Source: Mactra quadrangularis (lineage: Eukaryota; Mollusca; Bivalvia; Venerida; Mactridae). Taken from it: a stretch of DNA of 64,000 nt. The stretch covers positions 61,275,872 through 61,339,871 of the forward strand of contig CM046301.1 in the NCBI GenBank assembly GCA_025267735.1, written 5' to 3'. The notes under the pieces were generated by a model, which searched no databases, was not told the origin of the DNA, and was given only the letters and a program-made list of their open reading frames with translations. Every line of letters starts with the position of its first letter. Positions within the stretch are counted from its first letter, which is position 1. The translations under genes were made by a program, and so were the position numbers. This document shows positions 22,954-33,944 of the stretch, in pieces.

Positions 22954-23176
22954 AGACCAGGTGCCTGTTCAATTACCCCAAACATTCCAAAATGTTCTGT
23001 AACGTTAGGGTTAGAACAACTCAACCCAAGGAAAACTCAACCTGAGACAACTCAATCCCCTACTAACTGATTGAGTTGTCCAACTTTGAGTTGAGTTATC
23101 CATGGGTTGAGTTGTCTTCGGGCTGAGTTGTCCCTTACCCATAAAGTTCCCTAACAGTCGTTACTGAACAGGCAGC
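22954..23176 (+). mobile_element. MITE with GCCTGTTCA ends, copy 1
   Basis: The left end GGTGCCTGTTCAATTACCCC and the right end GTTACTGAACAGGCA form short inverted termini. The interior is built of GAGTTGTC and its complement GACAACTC repeated about nine times, so it can fold into several nested hairpins. It matches 28864-29088 throughout, including the left flank AGACCAG. It is non-coding. Confidence 0.8.
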
Positions 23177-23832
23177 AGTGTTGGTTTGAATCACATTTGC
23201 AAATCACAATTATAATTGGTGTTTCTTTAAATAGGAAACTTGAATCGTTACTGCTCAATGAGTACTGGAAGACCAGGAAGCGAACTCAAAAGAGATAAAT
23301 TAAAGTCACAGTAGGAACTAATATTTCATTATTATAAAATAATAACAAACATAAGACAACAGACTTTAAAACTGAAGATCTATTTCCTATTTTGAGCAGG
23401 TCATAACCCTTCCATTAAATGTTTATGGTTCCAAAATATCATTTCTTCCATATCATAGGGCAAAGGAATTGTAAGTCAGAACTAAAAAGGAAAGCAATCA
23501 TGGAAAAATAACCATAAATGAAAAAAAAACTTTACCATAAATAAATAAATATAGATTAAAAGCTAAAAAACTAATTAGTAAATAAATAATAAAATCTCTG
23601 AACTAAGGAGTGTAGTTTAGCTGTAAATAGAGTGATACTTCAAACTTGGCATTAAATATCCCAGTCTAACATAGATCATACTTACCACAATAGGATGAAA
23701 GACATTGCATGACCAGAATGCTCCTTATCTTATAATACTAAAACATGAGAAAAATGTCACTAAATCAATTTTAGTATGTGGATATGACTTTAAACACAAC
23801 TATTATTACATATAATACATTGTTTTGCGATA
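23177..23832. other. Non-coding AT-rich stretch
   Basis: No gene or structured repeat is seen. The segment 23510-23600 is A+T-only or nearly so, with short ATAAATAA runs. Confidence 0.4.
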
Positions 23833-23932
23833 TACAGTGCCCTTCAAAAGTTACTGGATAAATGCAATTTTGAGAAAAACTGACAATGTATGCATACTGT
23901 AAGTAGTGTTTACTACTGAAACTTATTTTGCA

Positions 23933-24010
23933 GGTTTTACTGTACAAAAATGTCATATTTTTACTAATTCTTTTTTTAAATTAAGTTACGGCCATTTTGT
24001 GCTTAAAGCC
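23933..24010. repeat. Decayed hairpin element H
   Basis: The right arm AGTTACGGCCATTTTGTGCT then TAAAGCC matches the right arm of the H family (AGTTACGACCATTTTGCGCT, AAACC). A weak left arm GGTTTTACTGTACAAAAATG can pair with it imperfectly. Confidence 0.45.
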
Positions 24011-24045
24011 AGCAATTTGTGTCATATACAGCAACAGTCTTTAGC

Positions 24046-24110
24046 ACAAGACTGTAGTAAGCGCATTACATTAAAGACTGAGTTTCTACAGTCTTGCAGG
24101 CAACCCTACC
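24046..24110. repeat. Foldback remnant related to 13333-13411
   Basis: ACAAGACTGTAGTAAGCGCA and CTACAGTCTTGCAGGCAACC plus CT are the arms. The loop CATTACATTAAAGACTGAG is the complement of the loop at 13.36 kb, so this copy is inverted relative to that one. The outer left arm is missing. Confidence 0.65.
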
Positions 24111-24153
24111 CTCGACATGTAGTTTTTGATCATTATGTTGATAAACTAATTAA

Positions 24154-24439
24154 CCTGGGTTGATAGCGCAGTTGGTAGCGCGGCGGGATTTGGATACTTG
24201 TGCCCAAGGGGGTGCGAATTTGAATCCCACCCGGTAGGCTATACCCTTCCATGAAAATTTGACAATAATGTAGATTTTCCTCCGTTGATTAGATAATATG
24301 GAGAAGTTTCCGGCCTTGTGGAAGGGTAGGTGAGTACTGGTTATAGACAATGGTCCAGAGAAGCTAGGTTAGGTGTGCTGGACGCCGTAAAATGACCTAA
24401 AATTGTGTTGACACGGCGTTAACTCCAGTAAATAAATAA
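24154..24439 (+). mobile_element. tRNA-derived SINE family B with perfect target duplication
   Basis: The head GGTTGATAGCGCAGTTGGTA contains an A box (TAGCGCAGTTGGTAGCGCG). The B box is GTGCGAATTTGAATCCCACC. The body runs ATACCCTTCCATGAAAATTT, TTTTCCTCCGTTGATTAG, ATGGAGAAGTTTCCGGCCTT, GGTGAGTACTGGTTATAGAC, GCTAGGTTAGGTGTGCTGGA, and the tail is GTTAACTCCAGTAAATAAAT. GATAAACTAATTAA stands on both sides (24140-24153 and 24440-24453) as a perfect 14-bp duplication. This copy is young enough to keep it. Confidence 0.95.
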
Positions 24440-24756
24440 GATAAACTAATTAATGCTGATTTTGCTCAGATGACTCCTTGTTTCTGTACTCATGGGTTAA
24501 TGTGAGTCAGTGTGTTCTCACTAACAGGATATTGTGCACAGACTATTGGAGGACACTGTAAGTGTAAGGCTAAATTTCAGGGGCAGATCATGAATATAAC
24601 TATTCCCAAGAGTGGGTCAATCAAATTTTTGTTCAATGGATGATAATTATATAACTATAATTATATAAAATGTTATTTTGGTTGAATCTCATTTTAACCT
24701 TAAAGACATGTATAGAATAATTTCACTGTAAAATTTAACTATGATAAACAAAACAA

Positions 24757-24936
24757 GGTTGATGCAGTTTTATAGGAATGACCATTGCAAAATATGCTGA
24801 TCTTGCACAAAGGTGCAAGCGTAGAATCTCAACTGTATTTTGAATACAACTAAAGCACTATAACGTTTAAGCTTAGTTTGATGCAGTTTTATGAAACAGG
24901 ATTGACCATTACAAAATAGTTTGCTACTCTTGCACA
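24757..24936 (+). repeat. Local duplication, ~119-bp period
   Basis: TTGATGCAGTTTTAT, GACCATTGCAAAATA and CTTGCACA at 24759-24812 recur as TTGATGCAGTTTTAT, GACCATTACAAAATA and CTTGCACA at 24878-24936. The sequence between the copies is unrelated. Confidence 0.7.
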
Positions 24937-25396
24937 TTAATCTGAAGAGAAAAAAATAAAAAAGGACCAAATATTATGACGGATCTAAAATTGGAAAATC
25001 TCATGAATCTTGACCCCCTAACCCAGTACCCCCAACCCTTGCTAGATTTCCAATCACCATTACTTCTGTACTTTTGTATATCTATTATAAATATCACTGT
25101 GACAAAGCAAGCCATAACAATACATTGAACAATCCTAGTATATAATGGAGACAGCTTTATGAATACTAGCATAGTCGTTGACCACTAAATGTCACAATGT
25201 TTGTATGTCATACAGAAATAATAGACGACTATAAATTGACCAATTTATCATCATCGGTTCAACCATTGTTTTATGGCCGTTTCTCATTGTACTTGATTAC
25301 TTAAAGCTATAAAGTAAATACACACTAAAACTGTAGCAAGCCGGCAGTCAATGTCATTAAATAAGGTATGATACTTTTGGTCTTAATGCACTAGTT
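24937..25396. other. Non-coding stretch
   Basis: No gene, RNA gene or repeat is recognised. Confidence 0.4.
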
Positions 25397-25408
25397 GCAT
25401 ATGATGTT

Positions 25409-25642
25409 AGCTGCGGTCGTGGCATAGTGGTTAGCATGACTGACTTCGAATCTGGAGACTGCGGGTTCGAAACCCGGTCGCGGCAGGTCATACCCTATAC
25501 ATGAGTTGTCGGCCTCGTGGTAGGGTAAGTTAGTACTGGTGATAGATAAGTGTCCAGGAAACCTATAGTAGGAAGAGCTGGCCGTCATGTATATGACCTA
25601 TATATGTGTTGAATGCGACGTTAAAAAATAAAAAAATAAAAA
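25409..25642 (+). mobile_element. tRNA-derived SINE family C with perfect target duplication
   Basis: The head carries an A box (GTGGCATAGTGGTTAGCATG) and a strong B box (GCGGGTTCGAAACCCGG). The body is CATACCCTATACATGAGTTG, TCGGCCTCGTGGTAGGGTAA, GTGTCCAGGAAACC and GTGTTGAATGCGACGTTAAA, ending in an A-rich tail. GCATATGATGTT flanks it on both sides (25397-25408, 25643-25654). The acceptor arms do not pair, so the head is not itself a functional tRNA. The middle of the body resembles SINE-B, so the families may share a core. Confidence 0.92.
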
Positions 25643-25776
25643 GCATATGATGTTGGAATGCAGTGATTGAGAGTAACAAGCTGTTGAAGAGAAAGAAATG
25701 ACTTTTTGTGACTTACATAATTATGATGGAGAAAGTTAAGTTTTTCTCAAACAATATTTTAGTCATACATATTGTT

Positions 25777-26052
25777 CAATCTGATTAAAACCCAATCTAA
25801 AATTTTCTGCTCGCATACTCGCTAATTTAGATCTGGCCTTTTCCAAACGAAAGTCATGTTCAGGTGACCTTTTCTCATCATAATATTCATGACGAAATTG
25901 TTATGATATGTAACTTGTTTACATCGTCTACGTCACGCAATTTGAAATGAGCCGCCCAATCGCAGACGGTGAATAATACCACATGCAAACCTTGGTCTAA
26001 AAATAGAAATTACGAAATCAAAATGTGATTAATAGTGTTTTCGTCTAGATGA
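25777..26052 (+). repeat. Interspersed repeat R5, copy 2
   Basis: This is collinear with 16549-16836, differing by scattered substitutions and a missing TGTTAATTAGCTT segment. It begins CAATCTGATTAAAACCCAAT and ends GTTTTCGTCTAGATGA. Similarity to about 5960-6002 suggests the family once continued to GGTTGACACAAAG at 26083. Confidence 0.85.
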
Positions 26053-26749
26053 AAGCTACGCATTGATTGGTTGACACAAAGTTCATATCGACGCGACCTT
26101 CCACAGAGAAAGTAGAGATCCTGTCCGACAATGCTCTACAGGATATCTGTTTACGGAGATTGACATATTGTTTAGACAGTCAATCTTGAGGAGAACAACA
26201 ATGTACAGTAAAGTTTGACCATATTGAAATAAGACTGGGTAACAGTAACATTGGGTACTGAAAAAAATAATTTTTTCATTCCCAAATGCTAATTTCATGA
26301 CGAAAAAGTTCACTATATTAAAGATCATTCTGCTTTTTAAGACCAATAGTTTTATTGGTCATGATAGTGGAATTTAAGAGTTTAAGAAAATTTGTTAACA
26401 GCTTAAGTTCTTAGTTTAAACTCATAACTGTATTAGAAGTCTTTAAGTTTAAGTGCAAGCGGAGTAATGTCTTTCATTTCTCGTAAAGTAATTACATTTA
26501 AATAAGGATCTACTCTCTCGTGTCTTTAATTCACCTAATAAATCAGAAATTATTTTAATATAATTATCACAGTTTTATTCACTATTCTTTCAACTAAAAG
26601 TATCACATTAAACAAAATAATGTTAACAACAAAAAAGCCATCCAAGCTTATGGTATACATTACCAGTTTTATGAGCTTACACCAAGATAGTCATGTCATA
26701 CTAGTGCTCTCATAGCAATTATATTAAAATATATAGCTATATATATCAC
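26053..26749. other. Non-coding AT-rich stretch
   Basis: Apart from the possible R5 extension in the first 30 bases, no gene or repeat is recognised. The minus-strand open frame at 26083-26346 has no recognisable domain. Confidence 0.4.
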
Positions 26750-26832
26750 GGGTTAGCACAAAAGGGTCGTAACTCACTCTTTTATATTATTTAATATTAT
26801 ATTGAGTTACGACCATTTTGCGCTAAAACCCC
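26750..26832. repeat. Hairpin element H, copy 2
   Basis: The left arm GGGTTAGCACAAAAGGGTCG then TAACTCA pairs with TGAGTTACGACCATTTTGCG then CTAAAACCC. The loop is longer than in other copies (CTCTTTTATATTATTTAATA, TTATAT). It is non-coding. Confidence 0.85.
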
Positions 26833-27073
26833 AATATGTACTAACAATGGGTGTCTAGTTTTACTCCAAGCTTTAATGACTGCATCATGTTTTCTGAACA
26901 AAAATATTCCCTTACTAAGGTTTACTATAATTGCTTATTTTAAGTTCTCTTATTGCTCATTATAGTTAAGTCCTAAAAACCGTAGTATAGAAAGTGTCAA
27001 AGATTGTATATTTCTACAACCATGTTTTACAACATTTAATTGCCAATACTTTAGTCATATAATCATTATCAAA

Positions 27074-27332
27074 TCACCATTTCATCATCATTATTATTAT
27101 CAACTTCATCATTATCATCATAAACATCATCAATATTTTTATCGTCACTGTCACCGCCATCGCCACTGCCACTGCCACCACTACCACCACCAACACCATC
27201 ATTACCATTTCCATCATCATCAACAACATCATCAACATCATCATCATCACCATCATTATCATCAACATCATCAACAACAACATTATTAAAATCATCAACA
27301 CCATCATCATCATCATCAATACATCAAAACAA
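27074..27332 (+). repeat. Low-complexity CAT/CAN trinucleotide tract
   Basis: An impure run of CATCAT, CACCAC, CAACAT and CATTAT triplets extends over about 260 bp. A long minus-strand frame across it reads mostly methionine and valine (ATG and GTN codons) and is an artefact of the triplet period. No flanking coding exon is seen. Confidence 0.9.
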
Positions 27333-28363
27333 TAATCTCTCTCTTGAAGGAGAGTAATCGATAAACACAAGAAAATAATGAGCAAGAAATAATGCTCATT
27401 TTGTTTTTCCCATTAAGTTAAAAATATGATTCATTTCAAATTACTGCAGAGCTGTAAATTTTCAATGTAAAAAAATGAGCATTTAGAAATTTACACCTTC
27501 ACATCCCCAGTGAAAGTGTTATAAAGATTATTTAATGTTACGCTGGGACTTTCAAAACCTTAAGGCAATATTTCTTTCTTTTCAAATGAACAATGTAAAG
27601 TGCATTAAAAATTTTAAGTTAATTGAAATTCTTGTCATGAACATTGCAGGCATGAAAAATATGAGGGCTATATTTATGGTCATTTTGTTATCAGCATTAC
27701 CATAAACAGCTAGTGAGAATTATGCCGACAGCTGGTCAACTGTTTTCTATCAGCTTGTACAATGTTGATTTACCCTGACTATAAACTGGTCAAATCTAGG
27801 ACAAGATGACCGGTGAAATAGTCATTGAACTTATATAGAAAACATGTATGTTTAACTGTACTTATGAAATAAAGGAGATACTGAGGCCTTTATTTACATT
27901 AATTTGGAACATGCTTGTGTAAGATACATCAAAGTTAAAGGTATACTAATTGCTATTTTGCGAATCAATTAAAACTATAATTTGAAAGTTAGACTTTTGT
28001 TTTGTATGATATTTGCAAGGATTTTAAGGCAGGAAATGTGAAAGATTGAAATCAAACACACTTAAAACACATTGACCTAGTTCTTGGATACAGTAATTAT
28101 ATGACATTTATTTCTCAATGAGCTCATTAAATGAACAAACAAGGGAGTGCATTTCAAATATCATTAACATTTATTAAATTGGTCAGCCACAGAGTATTTT
28201 CTAGAGCATGCACTGAACAAAATCTGTCTCTAGTCAACTTGCACTAGTTATATTAAGGACTTTTTACATGTACCTAGAGTTTTTTTAGTTTTTTTTGTGT
28301 TTGTTACTCTTTCAGAAGCCAGAGTCATGTGGTGATGGACATTTCTCCTAACCATAATTCTTA
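27333..28363. other. Non-coding AT-rich stretch
   Basis: No gene, RNA gene or dispersed repeat is recognised in this kilobase. Confidence 0.4.
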
Positions 28364-28371
28364 GGGCTGTC

Positions 28372-28752
28372 ATTGATAGAAAATTTTGTATTGATATATC
28401 GAAAGGCAAGTATCTGTGGTATATAGATATATTGAGTCAGACAAGGTGTGTAACAGAAGCTGCTAGAACTCCAGTAATAATAAATATACTGTATAATGCC
28501 CTCATGATGTTATGCATGGTGTTTAAAGGCATTTCAGACAAAAAACAAACTGTCTGTGACAACCTGTTTCATCTATTCAGGTGAAAAAGATAAATACAGC
28601 ACAGTGATGTTAACTTATAGGTCACCTTCATTTAGTTTATAGCTTTATAAAATACTAGATTGTATCAATATTCTAAATTGCAAATCCATATCCGATTGTC
28701 TGTCAAGAATCGGTGAAACAATTTGATATTGCAACTTCCGATGACGGCCCTA
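28372..28752. mobile_element. hAT-like non-autonomous element with TAGGGCTGTCA ends
   Basis: The left end TAGGGCTGTCA and the right end TGACGGCCCTA are inverted repeats with one mismatch. ATAATTCT (28364-28371) before and ATAATCCT (28753-28760) after match at 7 of 8 positions, as a hAT 8-bp target duplication should. Inner sequence near both ends has TTGATATATCGA-type and TCGGTGAAACAATTTGATAT pieces. At 381 bp there is no transposase. Confidence 0.8.
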
Positions 28753-28863
28753 ATAATCCTCAGGATGCACTGGTACAGGACCTAATTCTTTTTATCAAAT
28801 ATTAAGTATTATTTCATGTAGTCAAGCTAAATAATAATTTTGTCTTTTACTGTATAAAATGAT

Positions 28864-29088
28864 AGACCAGGTGCCTGTTCAATTACCCCAAACGTTCCAA
28901 AACGTTCCGTAATGTTAGGGTCGGAACAACTCAACCCATAGACAACTCAACCTGAGACAACTCATTCCCCTACTAACAGACTGAGTTGTCTAACTTTGAG
29001 TTGAGTAATCCACAGGTTGAGTTGTCTTCGGGATGAGTTGTCCCTGACCCGTAACGTTTGCTATCAGTCGTTACTAAACAGGCTCCAG
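28864..29088 (+). mobile_element. MITE with GCCTGTTCA ends, copy 2
   Basis: This is collinear with 22954-23176: GGTGCCTGTTCAATTACCCC, CAAACGTTCCAAAACGTTCC, GGAACAACTCAACCC, many GAGTTGTC boxes, and the right end CGTTACTAAACAGGCTCCAG. The GTTCC/ACGTTAC phrases are also found in the palindrome at 56179-56379. Confidence 0.85.
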
Positions 29089-29321
29089 ACTAGTGCTCAA
29101 GAAATTTTAAAGCAATGGGGACTACGGTAAAAAGACTAACAAGACCTTGGTTGGACAGTCCCTTTAAGATTGTAATACTGAGCTCTATTCATTTTTGTTA
29201 TCAGTGGATCAAGTTACTGACCAGTCAAGTTTTAACACTTAGACTTAAGATAAATAAAATAGTTGAGATATCATTGTATATAAGATACAACTAGTAAACA
29301 ACAAACACCTTACTGTACAAC

Positions 29322-30177
29322 CAAACAATGACATATCTCACACATGTGACTGACGTAGTTATTGTCCATGTTTTAACCCAACACCCACTAAACAATGACA
29401 TATCTAAGACATGTGGCTGACATAGTTATTGCCCTTGTTTTAACCCAACACCCACCAAACAATGACATATCTAAGACATGTGGCTGACATAGTTATTGCC
29501 CTTGTTTTAACCCAACACCCACTAAACAATGACATATCTAAGACAGGTGGCTGACATAGTTATTGCCCTTGTTTTAACAAAACACCAAACAAAAAATGAC
29601 ATATCTAAGACATTTGGCTGACATAGTTATTGCCCTTGTTTTAACCCAACACCCACAAAACAATGACATATCTAAGACAGGTGGCTGACATAGTTATTGC
29701 CTTTGTTTTAACGCAACACCCACCAAACAATGACATATCTAAGATAGGTGGCTGACATAGTTATTGCCTTTGTTTTAACCCAACACCTACCAAACAATGA
29801 CATATCTAAGACAGGTGGCTGACATAGTTATTGCCCTTGTTTTAAACCAACACCCACTAAACAATGACATATCTAAGACATGTGGCTGACATAGTTATTG
29901 TCCATGTTTTAACCCAACACCTACCGAACAATGACATATCTAAGACATGTGGCTGACAGTTATTGCCCTTGTTTTAACCCAACACCCACCAAACAATGAC
30001 ATATCTAAGACAGGTGGCTGACATAGTTATTGCCCTTGTTTTAACCCAAACCCACCAAACAATGACATATCTAAGACATTTGACTGACATAGTTATTGCC
30101 CTTGTTTTAACCCAAACACACCAAACAATGACATATCTCACACATGTGACTGACATAGTTATTGCCCCTGTTTTGAT
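29322..30177 (+). repeat. Minisatellite, 13 copies of a ~67-bp unit
   Basis: The unit starts CAATGACATATCTAAGACAT and continues GTGGCTGACATAGTTATTGC, CCTTGTTTTAACCCAACACC, CACCAAA. Copies start near 29327, then every 65-70 bp to 30125. The first and last units share CTCACACATGTGACTGAC in place of CTAAGACATGTGGCTGAC. Where units are 66 bp, frames stay open on both strands, giving spurious repeated peptides. Confidence 0.95.
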
Positions 30178-33100
30178 ATGTTATGGATACGCCATTGATT
30201 GGTCAGGGGATAATTATGCAGCCCATAATGCAGCAACAATTTGGGCTCATTAGCTGGAATGATCTGTTATTGCAAGGAGTCAAGAACCTGCCTATTCACT
30301 ACGGGTCAGTAGTTATTAGGGAAAAGAGATAGTATGCAAAAAGGTTGAAATGCAGAATGTACAATAGCAAGATTATATCGATTTTGCCCTTTGGCATTAT
30401 ACTTTCAAGAAAAGTGTTCCATTTTGATGTGTCAGTGCAAGATATGTCTAATTTAATGAAAAATAAAGAAAGTTGAAGGCTAGTTTTGTTCTGACTAAAA
30501 AAATGCTACCATACAGGCTGATGTACATATTTTTTCTCACAAGACTAACTCAAGTTTGCATTGGCATTGCTTTTTTCTGCACAGTCATACTTCAGTTTAA
30601 TGATTATTTTTAAAACCAGGTCAAGCCATTTTTAAGTCATAAAACTCTATGGAATTCCCATTATGTGTTAAAATAACAAATTTTAAAAGTAATTTTACTG
30701 TGCAATAGTGCTTCTGGGAATACACTACAATATTAAAAACAATATTTTCCCAGGTTTGAATTGATTTAAATGATAATTCATTTGTGGGGAGAGAACACAG
30801 AAATTTCAAGGTCACTTACTCTTAATTTTAAAATTAATGTCAACTTTTTAATGTATGGAAATAATTACGAATAAAAAAAATCATGTTTTGTCATTTTATA
30901 AATGCCATACATCATTTATATATGTGAACATTTTATGAACATAACTGTCTAAAAAATAGATAAAAAATCAGTACAAGTTAAAAGGAACGTTTTTAGCTGT
31001 TACCAGGGCATCAACACTAAATTAATAATAATTGAAGCCAAGCCCTTCTCGTTAATCAAATAAAAACACATGAGCTGACAACAATACTTGTCATAACATC
31101 ATTTTAGTTGTGTTTAATATAATAATTTCTCCACTAAAAGCAACATTGTTAGTAGGCGACAGTTGATTAGCCCAAAAACCAGACCATATACAAAGTAAAT
31201 GAAAAAAGTCCTGTTTCTAAAACCGTGGACAGAAGACCTGTCTCCTTCAATGGACACTTCACTGATTAAGTAAACATCAATTCATTACTGTTTGTCAATA
31301 TTATATGTGTGTTGAACAAATAGAAGCTTTGACCAACTTTGCTTATCGCAGATGACCAATACTGTTTTTCATAGCCTTAAAACTCAACTTAATCAAGCAT
31401 TTATTGTGATTGTTATTAAACCCTTTCAGCCAAGATATATTGGCCCATTGTGCGTTGTTTATTTTTCTTTTAAAGTTGAATAGCCGCCATCATATTTGAA
31501 TGCATTAGAGCAGAATGTATCAAAATAGTTAATCTAGGTCCAATTGTTTGTATCGAAGTCATAATCAAATACCACTGGTCAAGTACAAACTGTCCAATAT
31601 TTAATAATGTAATGTTAATTTGTTTGTAGGACGGCTGTAGTGCACAAGAAAAGGATCAATTTCGATCAACTTAATGTTTCTAGTTATTTCTAATTTTGAA
31701 TGTCAACATTGATTTTGGTGAAGTACAAATTTGTCTGAAGGGGGAGTGAAAGTTTAAAGAAAACTAGCGTAAATAGTTTGATAATTACATTAAAATTTCA
31801 TAATGTCGTCTTAAATAGCCAACTTGAAATATCAAACAGAATATTAAGTAGTTCACCAGTGGGTTAATAACGTCAAATATGAACTTGAGTGAAAAAAAGT
31901 TATGATCTAACTTCTGACTGTTGGTTTTCATATCAATAAATAAAACTTATAAGTGAATAAAAAACTCCATAAAATATTTGCTTTACTTTAAGTATGCGTC
32001 AATGATTTTTAATTCTCAATAGTTTTAGTTCAGAAAGAGTATGATTAAATGTTTTCAAACTTCTAGGCTTTGAAATACATATATAATGAAAGAAGTTAAC
32101 CTAACTCAATGTTTGAGTACATGTAACTTTTTCATTGATCATGAACTTCCTATAATACCCATTTCCTATTATAGGATATCTGCAAATTGTTCTGTTGAAA
32201 AATACACTTTAAATATTGTAATCAAACAAGATGAGATGGACTTCAGCTTAACAGGCTATAATCATTGTTTCCAGTTCACAACAATAAAAAGCTGTACATG
32301 AGCTAATGATTACTTGGTGACAGTCTGCAAAACGATTTCAAACATTTCTTCAGAAAGAATCATTTTAAAATGTAAGTTATCCAGGTGTTTTTATTAAACA
32401 AAAGCTAGACTAGGCATAAAATATTTACCAGTCTTAGGGAATACAACTAATTCAGGGATATTTTCATCCCCCAACTTCAAGTCCCATTACCGTTAGACGA
32501 CTTAGTTTTGTGCTGTATCATCTATGTAGTGATGTCAGTCATGCAATCTGGTGTACTTCACAGACCGCCAACATGAAAGATTCCATCTAAAATACAATAA
32601 TTTTATATTCCCCTCCCCCACCAAAAAAACCACAAAATTTAAATACACTTAACAACTTTTTAAGTATACACCTATATATTTGAGTCTATTTTAGTCTTTG
32701 TTTGTAAATAGCGCTTTATCGGAACTTTTCGGCAAAATACACATACTGAACAATTAATGTTGTTTTCAACAGAATAAATACTTTGAAACTGTGCCATAGT
32801 ATTGCTGACTTTACTTGTTTCCCCGAAAACTAATGTGTCCAAAATTTAAAGTACAAAATCACGCCACTTTTAATAAATTCATTTATAGTCACATCGGATG
32901 TTAAAAACACGTGTATAACCGTATACACATACGGAAACTCACGATTTAATGTAAGTGAAGTGTGTAGTTATTATAATTAGGTAGTTCAAGCTCAGGTTAA
33001 TTCTGTTGGACTATACTAAATAAACATGTAAAAATAAACCGTTTGGCTCATACGAGTAAAAAGCATGAAATGCACGTGCATCATGGAAGTCAGTAACTAC

Positions 33101-33939
33101 ACGGTGGATATTGACGTATTTAGTGTCACATGAATGATAAAGTACCCCTTAGTTGACTCACGAAATTTCGTTTAAATATTTTAACAATTACTGTTGAAAT
33201 TATCTGCAGGAGAAATGTGTATACTTAGAAAAGTTGTTAAGTGTATAATGCACATTTAGATCTATAATAAATTAAAGTATTGAAATACAGAAAAACTTTT
33301 GTGGGCATTGAAACCTAACAAATCCTTACTAATGATTACTCCTTACACATTAGATTCAAGTACAAAGCGAGCAGGGCAAAAATGCAGGCAAAGTGTTTAT
33401 TCAACCCTGTATTACAGGCAAATATTATAAAGATTAAATTTTTTTTCCTCCTTTTGCCATACAAAATCTTTAAGTACAGTTTTCCCTGAACACTTTGCAT
33501 ACAAATTCCGTAGATTCATTAGTGTAGTTAAATATGATAATTATGGTACAATAATACTGTAAAACAATTTAAACTTCAAGTAATACAATGAATGAACGCA
33601 GTATCATTACATTAAACAGACGAGTCAGATGACGGAACTCATACTTTTATCACCTAGAAATTGACTGCATAGTAAATCAGAGATACATGCATCACTCCAC
33701 AGGTTAAACTGGTCAGGCATTTTTGTTGATAGTTTTCAATTTGTGGTATAACTTAAAAGCTTTTTGGCAATATCATCGAAAGTCTAAAAATGTGTTTCAG
33801 GAGGAAATGTTTCATGCAGGCAGTCTCTGGCATACCCATATGCAAATTGAAAGCAATCTTTCACCATCCAAAGTCATATCGAAGGGTCAGAGCAAAACTG
33901 GTCTATTAGTTCATGTACATATATAGAATGATGTAGACT
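30178..33939. other. Largest repeat-poor stretch, no gene seen
   Basis: About 3.8 kb without recognised repeats, tRNA-like boxes or convincing open frames. Small hairpins include TCCTATAATA ... TATTATAGGA at 32148-32176, and palindrome-like strings around CCGTATACACATACGG (32918). If any regulatory or unannotated transcribed sequence is in this window, this is the likeliest place, but nothing in the sequence shows it. Confidence 0.4.
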
Positions 33940-33944
33940 AGTTT

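Larger units (their letters stand above)
23833..24560. mobile_element. Candidate Tc1-like remnant carrying nested insertions
   Basis: The left end TACAGTGCCCTTCAAAAGTT and the complement of the right end (TACAGTGTCCTCCAATAGTC) agree at 16 of 20 positions and start at TA. This is the form of Tc1-like ends. Inside lie a decayed H hairpin (23933-24010), a foldback remnant (24046-24110) and a SINE-B (24154-24439). Without the SINE the element would be about 430 bp. No transposase frame is present. The pairing of the ends is inference. Confidence 0.4.

Noticed and set aside
24154..24230. Functional tRNA gene at SINE heads (also 25411, 39874, 42610, 57960)
   Set aside because: A and B boxes are present but the acceptor stems do not pair, and each head runs straight into a SINE body.
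27074..27385. 103-codon minus-strand frame rich in methionine and valine
   Set aside because: It reads through an impure CAT/CAN triplet tract. The frame is open only because the triplets contain no stop codon in that phase.
29974..30253. Repeated peptides on both strands of the 67-bp array
   Set aside because: Units that happen to be 66 bp keep the frame; neighbouring units of 65-68 bp break it. There is no start context or domain.
32148..32176. Small hairpin TCCTATAATA ... TATTATAGGA as a regulatory RNA
   Set aside because: A 10-bp AT-rich stem is expected by chance in DNA of this composition.
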